A stretch of DNA of 64,000 nt, taken from positions 30,979,406 through 31,043,405 of the forward strand of contig JAPFBE010000002.1 in assembly GCA_034336665.1 (NCBI GenBank), in the 5' to 3' direction. A model generated the notes under the pieces. It was not told the origin of the DNA and did no database searches. It saw only the letters and a program-made list of their open reading frames with translations. Positions 42,601-56,112 of the stretch are shown here, piece after piece. Origin of the DNA: Luscinia megarhynchos (Eukaryota > Chordata > Aves > Passeriformes > Turdidae). How positions within the stretch are numbered: the stretch's first letter is position 1; every line of letters starts with the position of its first letter. A program made the translations under genes and the position numbers.

Positions 42601-45600
42601 TGTTCTCTACATTCAGATACAGAATGGGTGATTATGGAAGCCATAATACCTTTCTGGCTTTCCTGACTGGTGCAAGCTCTGAATATCTGCTGTTGAGTGT
42701 AAATAGAGCTGGCTTCTTACAGTAGGAGCAGGACTGTTGCTGCTGATTTTGTGGTTCTCCTCCTGTTAACAGAGCAGTCATGTTTTCTCCATCTCTGTTG
42801 ATGCTGTGATGAATATAGAGATTTTGGACTTAGCAACCCACCTCAGTACTTTCTGTGCTTTTCTAGAACCTAGAAGCTCTTCTCAGGCTCTGACCATGCA
42901 ATTTTGTCCTTTAGAAAGCCCACGTTTTCTGTCAGAAATAAACCTGCCAGAATGCATAGTTAGGACTAAACTCAGATGAATTGTGCATTTCCACAGACAA
43001 CCTGCTCAAGGGAGGGACTGTTACTACAAGCAGTTCCCGCAGGCCAAAAATGGGAAAAAGCACCAGAAATGAGTAAGAGTCAGTCTGCAGGAAAATATGT
43101 ATTTCACCTTTTCAAGAATCTAGGTTCCAGTCTAGAAAAGAGTCACAAACTGATTGAGAGGCCGCAAGGATTGCATCACAGTTAAGCCTAAAGTTTTGAA
43201 GGTGAATTTCTGCAAGTTATTGAAGAGATTGTTCCTTCCTGAATGCTGCAATTGGTCATAAATGTAGCTGAAATAAAAATCTAATGTTCAGACTCAGGGG
43301 GAGAGAGAGATTTTGGTAGGAATAGATCAGTGTTCCTCTGATTACTGCTGTAATACTTTTATTCAGAAGATACTCAAGGGAAAAGTACCAACAGAATTAA
43401 ATGTGTAGTTGTGTCAGATATTTAAGCACCCCACTTTTTCTTCACAGTGTAGTTATTCCTAATTTGCATATTCATGAACTAATTTATAAGGTTTATACGA
43501 GGTCATACTGTATTAATTACAGCAGTGGCATTCAAATAGCACTCTGAAGTGTAGTGCTTTTAACGCTTCTTCAGCAATCCTGGTAAAAGCATTATTTCAA
43601 CATACCAAATTGATGCTTCAAATTCTATATAGCTCTGGAAGTTTATTCTGGGCTCAAGCTGATAAAAATCTTAAACAGAAATTTTGATTTTAAACTGATG
43701 TTATGGAATGTCCTTTGTATTCTTTTTTGGTCAGACAAATAATGCAATATAAATCCAGCCAGTTCTTACTTTCCTATGCTTAAAAACATAGAAGTTTTGG
43801 TGACATACCTCCTTCCTGCATCATTTTATGTGATAAGAGAGGTGGTGGGCTGCTCTGCAAAAATCAGCCTTCAAATGCAGAGCAAACTCCCAGTGTATTG
43901 ATTTTGCATAGAGTGATCTGTCAACATATATCTTCAAAATACTGTGTAAGTGATTCTTGGGCAAACAGGGAAACTCACTCATGGGTCAGTGGGGCTTCGT
44001 GTTTGGACACCAAATCGAAATACTGGACCTATATGTTGAGAGTCTGCTAAGTGAGGACCTAGGCGAAATTTACTTCCTGTTCTTCAATTGACATATTTGA
44101 TTCTCTTTAACATGAGTGTATGTGGATGTTTTCAGGAAAAAAAGTCCACAACTTAGCTGGGTGTCAGACATTTAAAAGTATTTACTTATTGCTGTGGCAG
44201 GGGCGTGTTCTTCCTGTATTTAAGTAATTTACTGTTTCTGGAAATTATAGGCCTACATGTGAAAAGAACAAGTATGCCTTTTGCATCTTATGATGTTCTT
44301 AGGCTCAGCAACAATGACAAAATTATAAAGTGTTCCTTCTAAGGCTGAATGGCTTATGATGTATCCTAGCCTTGAATGGGGGGGGTGTTGAATATCTCAA
44401 GTATATTTTGAACGACTGACTATTTTTCCGACTTTTGATGATTTTAATTCCTTTCAGGTTGAATGCCTACTGTTAACTAGTGCCTAACATGAAAATAAAA
44501 TGTCCACTTTTGTTTGCATAGTTAAGTAGTGTTAATTTACATTTCCTTCTGCCAGAGGTTTAAGTCTTGTGGTTGTGAACGCTTTGAAGAAAGTAAATAG
44601 TTTGTTTTGTTAAATGGCTTCAGCTTTGTTGTTTGGATTTTTTGTCATTTCAGAACAGTTTTTATTCATGCAGCAGCAAGTGTTAGTTTGGCTGTAAAAA
44701 AGTATGATCTGAGTCTCAGTGTCCTGCTGGCCTGATTCTAGCTGACTCTTAAACACAGCTGACAATAACAGGTCTCCTTCTTACTGGCCAGCTGCAGAAC
44801 TGAGTATCACAGTGCCACTAATGTTTTATTTTTGGGAAAAGCCCCCCAAGTCTGTATGGTACCACACATATTTTAGAGTGCATCCATCCAGTGACTGTGT
44901 GGGGAGATAAAGAGATGGAGTCAATTTTTTCTTGGCTGTCTGGGCCCATTGAGAAGAATAAACACAAGTGTCAGTGGGAATCAAGGTGTATCTTTGTTGT
45001 GGCTTTGCTGACTATCAAAATCCCGAATAGTCCTTCTTGAATGGGTACTTTGAAAAACTCATATAGTCTGGCTCCACAGAAAATATTATTTGTCTCAGCA
45101 TGAGAGAAAAGCTGATTGTGACAATTCTGTGGCACCACTCATGGTCACAGTGATTGATGATAGAGATGATGTTTTATTTACCCAAGAAAGATGAGAAACA
45201 CAGTCATTCAGAGTTTGTGTACCTACTCAATTTCACCAGAGATAACAAAATAATACTCAGTAAGTTTGGGTTCTTTGGTCCTCATTGTGTGATTTCTGTA
45301 CTGACTAGGTTTTCTCTGCTTAAAACTATTTGCATTACTAGGCAATAGGAAAAAGGTGAAAACACATAGTGAAGGAAAGGCAGGGTGTACTTCTGCAACT
45401 TTCCCTCTTTGTCTCATGATAAATGGCTTCAAATCTGAAGAAACTGCCTAGGAATGGGAGGTTCATTTGGTCTCTGCTCAGTCTGAGGATTTGCAGTAGA
45501 GAGATGTATTTGAAGTATGCTGAGCTTGCTTCAGCCTTCTGGATAAGCCAACCAAGATCACAGAATATAAACATTTTATCACCTCCTTTCAGAATGTTGT

Positions 45601-46783
45601 GGGCATGTGAACTGTTGAACTTGAGGCACAGGAGTAATTAATGCCAGCAACTCAAGTTGAGCCAGTGCTCAAAGCTTTTCCTGAGAAAAGACTTTGATGG
45701 CATTCCACGTCTGCAAGCTGGTGAGCTGCTGAGAGCTGGTGAGAAATGCTCTCCAGGAGTAAGTGTAGCTCTGAAACCCCAAGAGCTGCAGTCCCTGCTA
45801 ATCACATTCACAAACTTTGCAACTTTTGTCTGTTTGGGAAATACTATCCCAAGACGTCTCCTGATGAAGTAAATAAAAATACAGCTCCTAGGGAGTGTGA
45901 TATAACAGGCTGCAGACTGCCAGGCCTGATTAGTCTCACTCAGAATGTCTGAGCTGAACACTGAAAAGCAGGAAGTAATTTCTGAATACCCAGTCTTGTG
46001 AAACTTTGCCCAGTGAGTGTTGAGGTTGTATTCTTGTTATCATTGCTGCAAATCTCCACAGAGGAGTTTTAGCACTTTGGAAGACTTTTTATTGATGTCT
46101 TTTGATGATGAGAGGGCAGTCTAGTAAGAGCACATTGAGAAATGGAGATGAAGACCTCTACTTGCAATAAAATGGATTCCCCTCTTTTTGAGGGGATTAG
46201 TAAAGTGGACAGTTAATTTGAGGGTAAATTGAAGGTTCTTTAAAGACTGGAGTAAAAAAAAAGTTATGCTTTCCACTAATTCAATTCAATTTCATTGATT
46301 TTATCCAATTTGAATATTTCCATGGTCATAATACAAACTAAGACTCACACAAGTGAAGTGAGATGATTTAAAGCTTGGGCAAGGTGGTGCTGATTTCCAG
46401 CTGCAATTACTGATACACACACAGCCTTGCAAACACTGCCTCAGAAGGGCAACAGCAGCACAAATGCAGAGGATTTTTGTGTGTTCTGCCAGCAAAGTCT
46501 AAGTTTCTGTCTAATATGGAAAACAGGGTGGCAGGCTGCCTCTTCAAAAAATCAGTTAGAAGTACTGGGGGGTTTGTACTTAAGGTGGTTTTTTCCTGCT
46601 GTCTTCCCTAAATTAGTTTCATATACAGTATTTCCAAGGTCTTTATTACTGGTGGGGTGGTTTTCTTGGGAAAGAAAGAATACATTCAATAAAAAAAAAT
46701 TAAGAATCCATGTACTATGGAAGCATGTACTTATGCATAAGTATGTACTGTGAGAACATTTAACATTTGCCTGATAGGTGCCC

Positions 46784-47065
46784 TTTTACAAGAGCACATA
46801 GTGACAAGGGGGAATGGTTTCAAACTGAAAGAGAGTAGGTTTAGATCAGATGTTAGAAGGAAATTCTTTACTCTGAGGGTGTTAAGGCACTGGAGCTGGT
46901 TGTCCAGAGAAGTTGTGGATGCCCATCCCTGGAAGTGTTCAAGGCCAGGCCAGAGGGGACTTTGAGCAACCTGGAATAGTGGAAAGTGTCCCTGCCCATG
47001 GAAGGGAGGCTGCAGCCAGATGGTCTTTAGGGCCCCTTCCAACCTAGACCATTTTATGATTCTAT
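46784..47065 (+). mobile_element. CR1 LINE 3' region, sense
   Basis: About 280 bases of CR1 3' region: GTGACAAGGGGGAATGGTTT, AAACTGAAAGAGAGTAGGTT, AGGAAATTCTTTACTCTGAG and GTTGTCCAGAGAAGTTGTGG. It then reads GATGCCCATCCCTGGAAGTG, CAAGGCCAGGCCAGAGGGGA, and ends GGGCCCCTTCCAACCTAGAC, CATTTTATGATTCTAT. The 3' end is intact, giving a classic 5'-truncated insertion in the transcription direction of CTNND2. It is the best-preserved CR1 copy in the window and is followed directly by a short TA run (47066-47077). The 144-codon open frame on the opposite strand is an antisense shadow. Confidence 0.95.
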
Positions 47066-50000
47066 TATATATATATAGGATTGCACACTCCATGCAGACA
47101 ATTTCTATGACAAAATACTTTTGAAGTATTTGTCCTAGCGTAGCTTTTTTATATTCACAGCTCATTTCTTTTTGCCAAGTAGTAATTTATTACAGTTAGT
47201 TGGTTACAGCTTCAGTGTTTTCTCTTGAAGGACAGTAGTATTGTGAAATGCCTCCTCCTCTCCCCCTGCTGTCATTCATCCATCTTTGAACTGGATTTAC
47301 TGTGTACAGAAGAACAATATTTGGAAAGTGTTTCAAAATTGATGGTCATGAGAGGGCACAATGTAAGTATTGTGCCTATACAAATGGGAGTTTAGGGGTT
47401 TTTATTAATCCCCTAATGATGTAAAAATACCCACTAGAATGCATGATAAAATATTTATTTACAAAAAATATATTTATTTCCCTGTGTTCTCTTTAGATAA
47501 TTGATTTGTGCTGAGTAAGTTAGTCAACTAGTCATACTGATTGACTTTGGTTGATTTTGATACCTGCTGTGTTTGGTTGCCAGACTTCATGTTAAGAAGG
47601 AATGTCTTCTAATCAATCCAAATATGAGAAAATGCACAATATTGTTTGCACTTCTGGTAGTTAGTTAGGTGTTAGAGTCAGCTGCCTGTGCTTGTGGTCT
47701 GCTTGCAGTCTGCTTGCTCGTGGGCACTTGCAGTCAATGAAGAGAGAGACCTACAGCTGCCTGGCCTTGGGCACAGCTTGAGACCTCAGAGGTATTTAAG
47801 TTTCATAAACCCACAAAATAAGGGCAATCTTATCTTTAGTTAACAAACACAGTGGGAGGTCATCCTTTTTATAGCCTGTGTGATAAAGGGAACAGAGCAG
47901 AGAGTAGTGTTTCTGTTTGCATTCACTGACAGCATGATCAGAAGCAAACATTTGTGAGTTAGTATGAATATTTGCTGTGCACAAGAGAAGGATCAACTTG
48001 GACAAATGGAAGAGAAGAATGAACCGAGACAAGTTCAAGAAAGAGGGTGCAGCTTTATTAATTTAGCCTCAAGGATGTTGATGTAGCTAGGGTGCTGTCT
48101 TCTGTGCTGGATGTAATTTGTTTTGGAAATAGTGTAGTCCTCCTTAGCCCACTCTTAGATGGAATCATGTCGCCCTTCCTTGTCATTAGGTTTCAGAGGT
48201 TACTGAGGACACCTGATCCACACACAAGGCACTAACAAAATCAGCAGGAGTGGCTGCCACTGGAATCACCAGCACTGAAATAGGGAAGAGGGAAATTCAC
48301 ATGAATGATACCGTTTTCTGAACTGAAATTTTATACCATTTGCAGAAATGCGATGAGAGTTTTTAATTGTTTCTACAAGAACAATGTGTTTGCTTTTCTT
48401 TTTTCCTTTACCTGTTACAGAATTGGTAGTTTTGCTTTTGCTTTCACCTAGATTATACATGAGTCAGCTAAAAGAGTTCTTGGGTACTGAATTACTCAAA
48501 GATTTCCAAGATTTTTTTTTTTAATAAATTTTTTGTTTCGGCTTTAATCAAAAAAACTAGAGTAACTAAAGTTAAATAGGCAGCATTTCCATCTTGAAGG
48601 ATTTCAGGGGAAAAAAAATCACCTTCCTTTGATTATAAAAGCAATTCATGCCTTGTTTTAGGTATCTTATTTAACTAGACACCTGAATGAGGTACTGGTT
48701 GTTTAAAGGCATACTGGTGCTTATATGTATGTCACATTTGTGTATACAAAGATGATCTGTAAATAATTGGTTTGTTTTACCATTTTTTCCCCTGAGTATG
48801 TAGACACTTTAGGTGCTTTGCTAGTATTATTGTTTGTAATGAAAATGCATAATTTCTTGCTCATAAAACAGGAAGATGTGTGTACATCTCTAGAAGGGAT
48901 TATATGTTTTTTGGTTTTTTGATTTTTTTTTTTTTTTTACTCTTTGGTCTGAATGATGAGGTTGGTAGAATTTATTTTAAGGCAGTGGGAAGTGATTGCA
49001 TTAACACAAATATTTTATTCTAGAATTGTGGCTCCACATATCATGAAACACATGGAAAACATTAACTGATTAATTATCCCCCGTAATTCTCCAACATATC
49101 TCTGTCTAGATTATAATGCTTACAGTATCACTTCTGCCAGGGTTACATTTTGCCTGACCTTACAGCAGACATACAGTGTAATTACTAAATAGGGGCTAAT
49201 TTATATAAACAAATGTTAGTTTTTCATAGCATGAGCTCTATCATTACATTTTATTGCTGGTGGATGTATTATGTAGTCAGCCATTCTTCCACAGTTTGGT
49301 AGATCATTATAGTAAATTATACTATAAACTAAAAAGATTAGAGTTTACAAAGTGAAAGTAGCATAATCCTTAGATATTATTTATGTTTCCTCCCCTACAA
49401 ATATGTGAGAGCTTCAACTGATCATACTTTAGCAAAATAAATATATTTTATTTTGTATGAGGGTACTTCAGGTATTTTCTAGTTAGTACAATTTGGGGGA
49501 TTCTAATGCAAACCACAGCTTTACCAGATGTAATACATAAAAATAAATATGCAGGAACTGGAGTTTATTTAATACTGTGGTAACTGTCATGTACTGACCT
49601 TCTATCAAAAACTTCTGAGGTAGCTGCCATACAGTAAAAGTAATTTATTTCTATTGTTTGTTTTAAATTGACCTATTAGCTCCCATTCTTAAATCAAGTG
49701 CAGGAATGTGTTGTGAGGATAACAGTGAAACTATCCAGCAGTTTTCTTCTTGGTTTTGAATAGTACTAATAACAACATTTCTTTCTTTCTTTTCTTACTT
49801 CTTATTCTTAGATGAGGAAAGAAAGGAGGTTGATCATGTTTACAGTGACATCAGAATACCTGGAGTTTTCACTGCTGCAGACATGCAGCAGTATTGGGAA
49901 TGAGACTCTTGGCAGGCATCTAAGCTTATTCATACCCTTCCTGTTTAATAATTTCACATTTACTCCTCTCTGCTGGAGGTCTGTCCTTGTGCTGTTCGTT

Positions 50001-50589
50001 TTTTCAAGTTCATGTATTCAGTAAGAAACAAATTATTAATCTATTTTATCAATAATAAATATTTGTTCATGTTAAAAATCTGCAATGAGAAGCAGAATGG
50101 TTTCCAGCAGATGCCATTTGGGAGTTTGCTCTGCTTTTTTCCAGTTAGTGTGAAATTAAACTACTGGCCTCAGCACAACTCCTGCTACTATCTCACTTGA
50201 AGCAGTACTGCTGTGCAGTCCTTGATAGCCCGGCAGGAAATAGGAGAGATGTTGGCAGTGGAACTGGAAGCTACCTTGCTGCACTGGGTGCATGTGCCCT
50301 GCAGCAGGTTCACATCAGCACTTTCAGCCAGCAGTACAACTATTGCATTTTATACTTGATACCAACCTCTTGTGGGCTGTGACTGTACATTTAGGTTGTT
50401 ATTCTCAACCCTAGCAGCATACTTTCAAATTTAATTTGGGTTGTTAACCATACCTGCCTAGCTATCTGATCATTCCTCCTGACCACAGCATCAAGGCATC
50501 CATGGCAGTCGCACACTCATATGTTGAGTCCTTTGTGAATCCATTTCAGAGGAGAAATGTGTGCACAAATCAGAAACAAACAAACAAAA

Positions 50590-51960
50590 AAATCCCCAAA
50601 ACCTACCAAACCACCAAACAAAAAGCAATCAGCTTGCTGGGAACTTGGGGCAAGTCACACTCCTGTACAGGAAGACTGGAAATAATGGCAAAACTGCTCA
50701 TTTGGGTAAACAGAAAGTCTCCTGAAGCACAAGAAGAAACCAGAGTGGAAACCAGAACAACAAAGGACTATGAAAAGCTGCATTTGGGGATAAAATGAGG
50801 AAGATCAAAGACCAGCGGGAGGTAACTTGGGATATAAAGGATCACAGCAGGGGATTTTAGAGCCACATGTATCCTAAAAGGAGAAAGAAGTTGAAAAGGA
50901 TTTAAGTCCATTAATGCACAGGGAAGACAAATTAGTGGTGGATGAAAGGGAAAAGACTGAAGAACTCAACACCTGTTGTGCCACAGTTTTATCAGGCAAA
51001 TCCTGCTCCTAGACTCCTGTACATCTCAGTGTGTTTTAAGAAGAGCAAGGAGAAGCAGTATAAGGGCTCCTTGGAGAACATTTATGTATATATGTGTGTA
51101 TGTATTTGGATTCATGACAGTGGATGGAATTTACCCAAGAGTACTGCAAAAAGAGCTGATGCAGTTGTGAGGCATCTGTCACACCAGTGTTTTGGGGAAG
51201 TGACTGAGAACTAGAGAAAGGCTAAAAATTAATCTGGTTTTGAGGAGAACAAATATAGTCTGAGGATCACCTTTATCCCAAACCTCGGAAAAAATGCAGA
51301 CTATGACTTTTTAGAATCTGTTTCACAGCATATGATGGAGGAACAGCCAGCATGGATTTACCACTGGCAGATCATGTTTAGTGAGCATGATTGCCTTCTG
51401 TGATAAAGTGTTTGTCCACACGGATGAAGGGAGAGCACTGATGGAATATACTATTCCTTTATTGTTTTATTAGTACAGCCTGTAAATCCTGACTAAGCAG
51501 CATGTTTTTGAGAAGGAACTGGGGTTTGTAGGGGACACCAATCCAAATATGAGCCAACAATGTGTTCTCGTCCTGTATATGGCAGACTGAGATTCCTCTG
51601 TGATCAGCAGGTGCATGGAAGATTATCTCCTTTTTCTTGGTAACTGCTGTGGACACCTGAGCAACACTGTTTCCAGCTTTGGGCCCACTCCTTTCAAAGA
51701 GAGTTCTCAGCAACTGTAGAGGGTGCAAGGAAGAGGTCACAAGTTTCAGCTTGGGAAATTCAGATTGGATATTACGCTTTACCAGGAAGGCAGGAACAGA
51801 GAGGTGGTGGAATGTGCATCCTTTGATCCCTTCGAGGTTCTCCAACAAAACCACTGACCTTGTCTGGTCTTGATAATCCTTCCATTGGCAGCAGGCTGGA
51901 CTCTGATGACTTCCCAATGGTTCTTCCAACCAATAGTTCTGAGATTATGTGAGTGACTCC
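50590..51960 (+). mobile_element. CR1 LINE, old and degenerate, with internal deletion
   Basis: Sense-oriented ancient CR1. At 50640-50960 the GGGATATAAAGGATCACAGC block and neighbouring text resemble the spacer between endonuclease and reverse transcriptase. At 51120-51450 the reverse-transcriptase region is recognisable: GATGGAATTTACCCAAGAGT, AGCCAGCATGGATTTACCAC, GGCAGATCATGTTTAGTGAG and GGATGAAGGGAGAGCACTGA. After about 51460 the frame jumps to AAATATGAGCCAACAATGTG and TTTGGGCCCACTCC. It ends with a 3'-region block (GTGGTGGAATGTGCATCCTT, GGTTCTTCCAACCAATAGTT, CTGAGATTATGTG). Several hundred bases of the reverse-transcriptase domain are therefore missing. All open frames here are broken; no protein is made from it as far as I can see. 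Confidence 0.75.
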
Positions 51961-54233
51961 AGAGTTCAAGTCAAGCCCCTGGAAAACTGGGAATACAGAA
52001 AGTACAAGCTCTAAGACAAAATCAGGAATGGAACAAAATTCCCTTTACCTCATTTCTCATGTCAGGGCCATTATTCCTCTTCCCGTGCATTGGTCATGGA
52101 ACACTTGCTGACAGAGGTGAGCAAGCTAATGGAAAACAACCCCAACAAACCCTTCTAAGCAAAACTGTAATTCACATCAAACAAATCCATTGTGTGTGGT
52201 GGATTCCTGCACACGCAGTGAGTCCTACAGGGGTAAAAAGTGACAGCATAGACAACATATCACAACCATTCTGTGAAAGGGGGTTGAGTTACAGAGGCCA
52301 GCTTAATTGCAAGCTTAGTTGGCAGAGGCAAACTTAATTTAGGTATTATGTGAGTTTTCAGTGCTTGACTTTCTAACTGTACTGTTCTGTAAAGCATGTT
52401 TCAACAATGAGCTGATTAGCAATTGCAAGTAGGCTTAATTTCAAGTGTCAGCCAAACAGCTTGAAAAAGATTTGTATTTGGAAATCTTATTTCAATTATG
52501 GTCGTGTAGGCTAATAAGTGTTAATTTGGGTTCTCTTAATAAATAAGTAAATAAGTGGTATTTTGATGGTACTTTAAATTGATATGTGTAGTTACAATAT
52601 TGGACATTTGTAATTAGATGTTTATTTAAATAGACAATTTCAGAATTGCAGTTGCAAGCTGCTGTTTTTATTCTTTACGTCAAGATGAAATTGCAGAGAA
52701 AAAGTGTTGACCTTTACATGCACAGTGTCTTGCCACTTGTAATTTTCTAAATTCAATTAAATCCCCTTGAAATTGCAATCAAACTTTCAAATTCTATGCA
52801 AAATATTAATACTACAATTTTTGAAGGACTGGACATGGAGAAAACACAGTAGATTTTTTTTGTTAATCAGTTTGCCTAACACAACTTTAGGATGTTTAGG
52901 TCTTATTTTTCAATCTCATTGATACTTCCATATTTTTCTGGAGTTCTCTGAACTCATATACTGAAATATTTCCAGAACTCTCTGCTGTTTTTTCAGGGTG
53001 CCTTCACCACTGGTCTAAAGAAATAAAGATAGTTGCACTTAATCTTTAAAGTACTTCAAGAGTTTATGGTTGTTACTGCTGTTCTTTCTGGCATTATAGT
53101 AGTGATCAGCTTCTCTGGCATTGCTATTTTTTTTGGCTGTCATGTTTTGTTCAGTTAACAGGGCAGATTTGTAAATCAAGTTTACAGCCCAGCAGACTTC
53201 CTGAATCTTCTGAGGCAGGTTATAGTGCTGTTTTCAAGTGGACTTTGGGTTATAAATGTGTAAATTGAAGAACTAAGTGGTGTAACTACTATTTGGGGAG
53301 AGAGGGCAGGAGGCATATTGATAGTCCTGCCATGATAAGAGGCTATAACAGATAGGAAGGACAGATGTATGAGGCCTGAATCAGTTTAATTAGGCATGTT
53401 TTGAGAAAAGATTTCATGGTGTGGATTGAATTTCAGGTATTCACCTACATGCGAGTGGCTTTGGCTGCAGCCATCACAGCAGTACCACTTCTTGGCAGAC
53501 TTGGTATTTGGAGAAGCCCAGCACATCCCCAGATGTGTGGGAAAACACTAAAGCTTGTGTTTGCCATCTGCCAGGGCGCTGCTTTCCATGGAGATTCTCA
53601 AGAGAACAGATGACATGGGTGACAGTGGTGTTGTGTGGTTTAATACCATGATTCTGAAGGCAACATTTAGGTTAAATGGTGATGCAAGAGTGATATGTTT
53701 GGTGAGAAGCAGGCAGATTTAAGCAGACTAAATTGAAGCCGGGTATGGATTGCTACTTGTCTGTTGTAACCAAGAGTTTTGTTTCAGAGACTTGACTACG
53801 CTGTGGAATAGCAGAAAGCAAAGAGCTGCAGAATAGTTGTTTTTAAGTCATTTTCCCAGTAAATACTCTCAGAGTAGATCCTGTGTCTCCAGAGGAAGTC
53901 AGTGCGGGATAAATACTGCATATGAAATACAGATAACTTCTCCAAAGCTTCCTCCAGAAGAAGAGTCCATACACTGCCTGAATGTTCCTGAAGTGTTCAG
54001 TGGCATCCATTGGTGCCAGTGGGTGTTTGTGGAGTGCAGGTGTGCAGTTCTTCCCTTCTTCTAAATACTTCTGAGGTGTGATCAGAGACACACTCAGCTG
54101 TTGCCAGAGCCCAAAGGGTACAGGGAGTGGTGCTTGTGCCCAGCAAAGCCCAATCATTGTCTGATTCTGATTGCAGTAGGGGAGAGAGGGGGAGCCCCAG
54201 CTGAGGCTCCTCCAATACCTCTGCCTCACGTGG

Positions 54234-54840
54234 TGGGTAAGTAATTGGCTAGATGGACTCAGACAGAGAGTTGTGGTCAATGGCTCTGTCTTTAGGGGGA
54301 GACTGGTGATGAGTGGAGCCCCTCAAGGCTCCATCTTGGGGTCGGTGCTCTTTAACATCAGCGATCAAGCACAGCCTCAGTAAATTTTCAGGTGACATGA
54401 AGCTGAGCAGTGCAGTTGACACAGAAAGAGGGGGTGTCATCCAGGAGGATCCAGACAAACTTGAGAAGTCGGCCCACAAGAACCTCATGAAGTTCAGCAA
54501 GCCAAACAGCAAGGTGCCACTCCTGGGTCAGTGCAGTCACAGACATGAGTTCAGACTGGGAGAAGCCACTGAGAGCAGCCCTGCCAAGAATCACTTGGCA
54601 GTTTTGGTGGATGAAAAGCTGGACATGAGCCAGCAGCGTGTGCTTCCAGCCCAGAAGGTCAGTGGTATCCTGGGCTGCATCAAAAGCAGCATGGCCAGGA
54701 GGTCTAGGGAGATGACTCCCACACTGCTCTACTCTCCTGAGAGAGCAGCTGGAGTGCTGCATCCAGCTCAGGGCACCCCAACATCAGAAGGTCATGGACC
54801 TGTTGGAGCAGATGCAGAGGAGGGACATGGAGATAATCCA
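54234..54840 (+). mobile_element. CR1 LINE ORF2 3' portion, sense
   Basis: About 600 bases from the C-terminal part of CR1 ORF2. At nucleotide level it has CCCCTCAAGGCTCCATCTTG and TGCTCTTTAACATC near the reverse-transcriptase catalytic region. At protein level, in the frame 54313-54858, it has KNHLAVLVDEKLDMSQQ and GILGCIKSSMARRSRE, typical of the CR1 protein tail. Indels shift the frame early on (the AADD-type catalytic segment is not intact), so the 181-codon frame is a residue of the element rather than a host gene. Both ends are truncated; the CR1 3' terminus is absent. Confidence 0.88.
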
Positions 54841-56112
54841 CTCTGGGCAGAAAGATAACTCAAGGATAAGGAACTGGAACATTGCAATACTCGATTCATA
54901 CACTTACTACCTTGATGGAGTGTCATTTTACCAAAGCCACCTGCTAAGAAGGGAAGAAAAATTCCTCTCGTATTTGGTACTAACATATTTTTTTCAGCAA
55001 GGTTTTGGCAATGGAAATCTCTGAACTGGGAAATAAGTACTAATCTTCCTAAAGTTCTATTAAATAATTTGTAATCTTTATACCTAATACAGGAAATTTT
55101 ACTGTAATTCAGGGAATTGTGTTTGCACTGTTTGAGAGGAAGCTATGTTTTCAAGTAACTGACAATTAACTGAGAATGGTAAAATAATAATTACAAAATT
55201 AGAATGAGTGTTTATTCATAAAAGAACAGGCACCTTTATAAGCTGTAATTATCCTTTTGCTAATTTGGTCTGACTGGCAAATGAAGCATACAGAGGATGA
55301 TTCTTTTCCCGGGCATAGTACCTCTGCAGTCAAAGCACTGTTAGAGGTGATGTTTGTTGTAAAAGTCAGTCACATGGCAGCAAGCACTGATGGTGCTGAC
55401 TATCTCTTGCTCAGGGGAATTCTTATTTGTCAACTGAAGAGTAAAAACAACTACAGAAATTTCTCAGCGTAGAAATAATTAACCAGAGACTGAGACTGAA
55501 GTTTGCCATGGCACCAATAACTTGGTGCTTGAAACCAGCTCTCAGCTTTTTCTGGTTATTCAGTTTGCATCATATTTTTTCCCCCACTCTTTTTTACTGT
55601 CAGTGAATTGTGGATTTCTAGAACACAATACACTCTGTCTCTTGGTCCAAGAAACATGTACCTATGTGTATGTCCTCCTATATAAGGTGAAACTTGATGG
55701 AAATCAGATGCACAAAGGTGTATCATGAGAGAAAGAAGAAAATGATTCTGCAGAAAACTTAATCAGATACACACAGCTCCTGCAGACTGTATTTTTGGGG
55801 GAGAGGAAGGGTTGAGGGTGAGGTGTCCTCTTCTTTCACAGTATACAAGTGTTTTGGTGCAATTTATAGGAAGAATCAGAATGAGGCAAATGCAGTAACG
55901 TGTTAAATGCATATATTTGCAGATGGGAGGGTGAAATATCTGAAGGATAATAGTGTATTTCATGGCCAAGCAAGTAACAAAGTAGAGAGTTTCCCGAGCA
56001 TCTTAAGGAAACAAGTTTAACAGGAATGAGCTAATTTATTTGAAGGGTGTGTTTTAAAATGAACAGGGAAAAATTAAATTTCTGACAATAAGTAATATCC
56101 GCCTCTTGAGCA

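Noticed and set aside
46731..47165. 144-codon minus-strand frame
   Set aside because: Antisense of the CR1 3' region at 46784-47065.
51459..51929. 156-codon minus-strand frame
   Set aside because: Antisense of the degenerate CR1 copy; no family resemblance of its own.
54313..54858. 181-codon plus-strand frame, longest in the window
   Set aside because: Its KNHLAVLVDEKLDMSQQ segment is the CR1 ORF2 tail; it is a transposon remnant, not a host gene.
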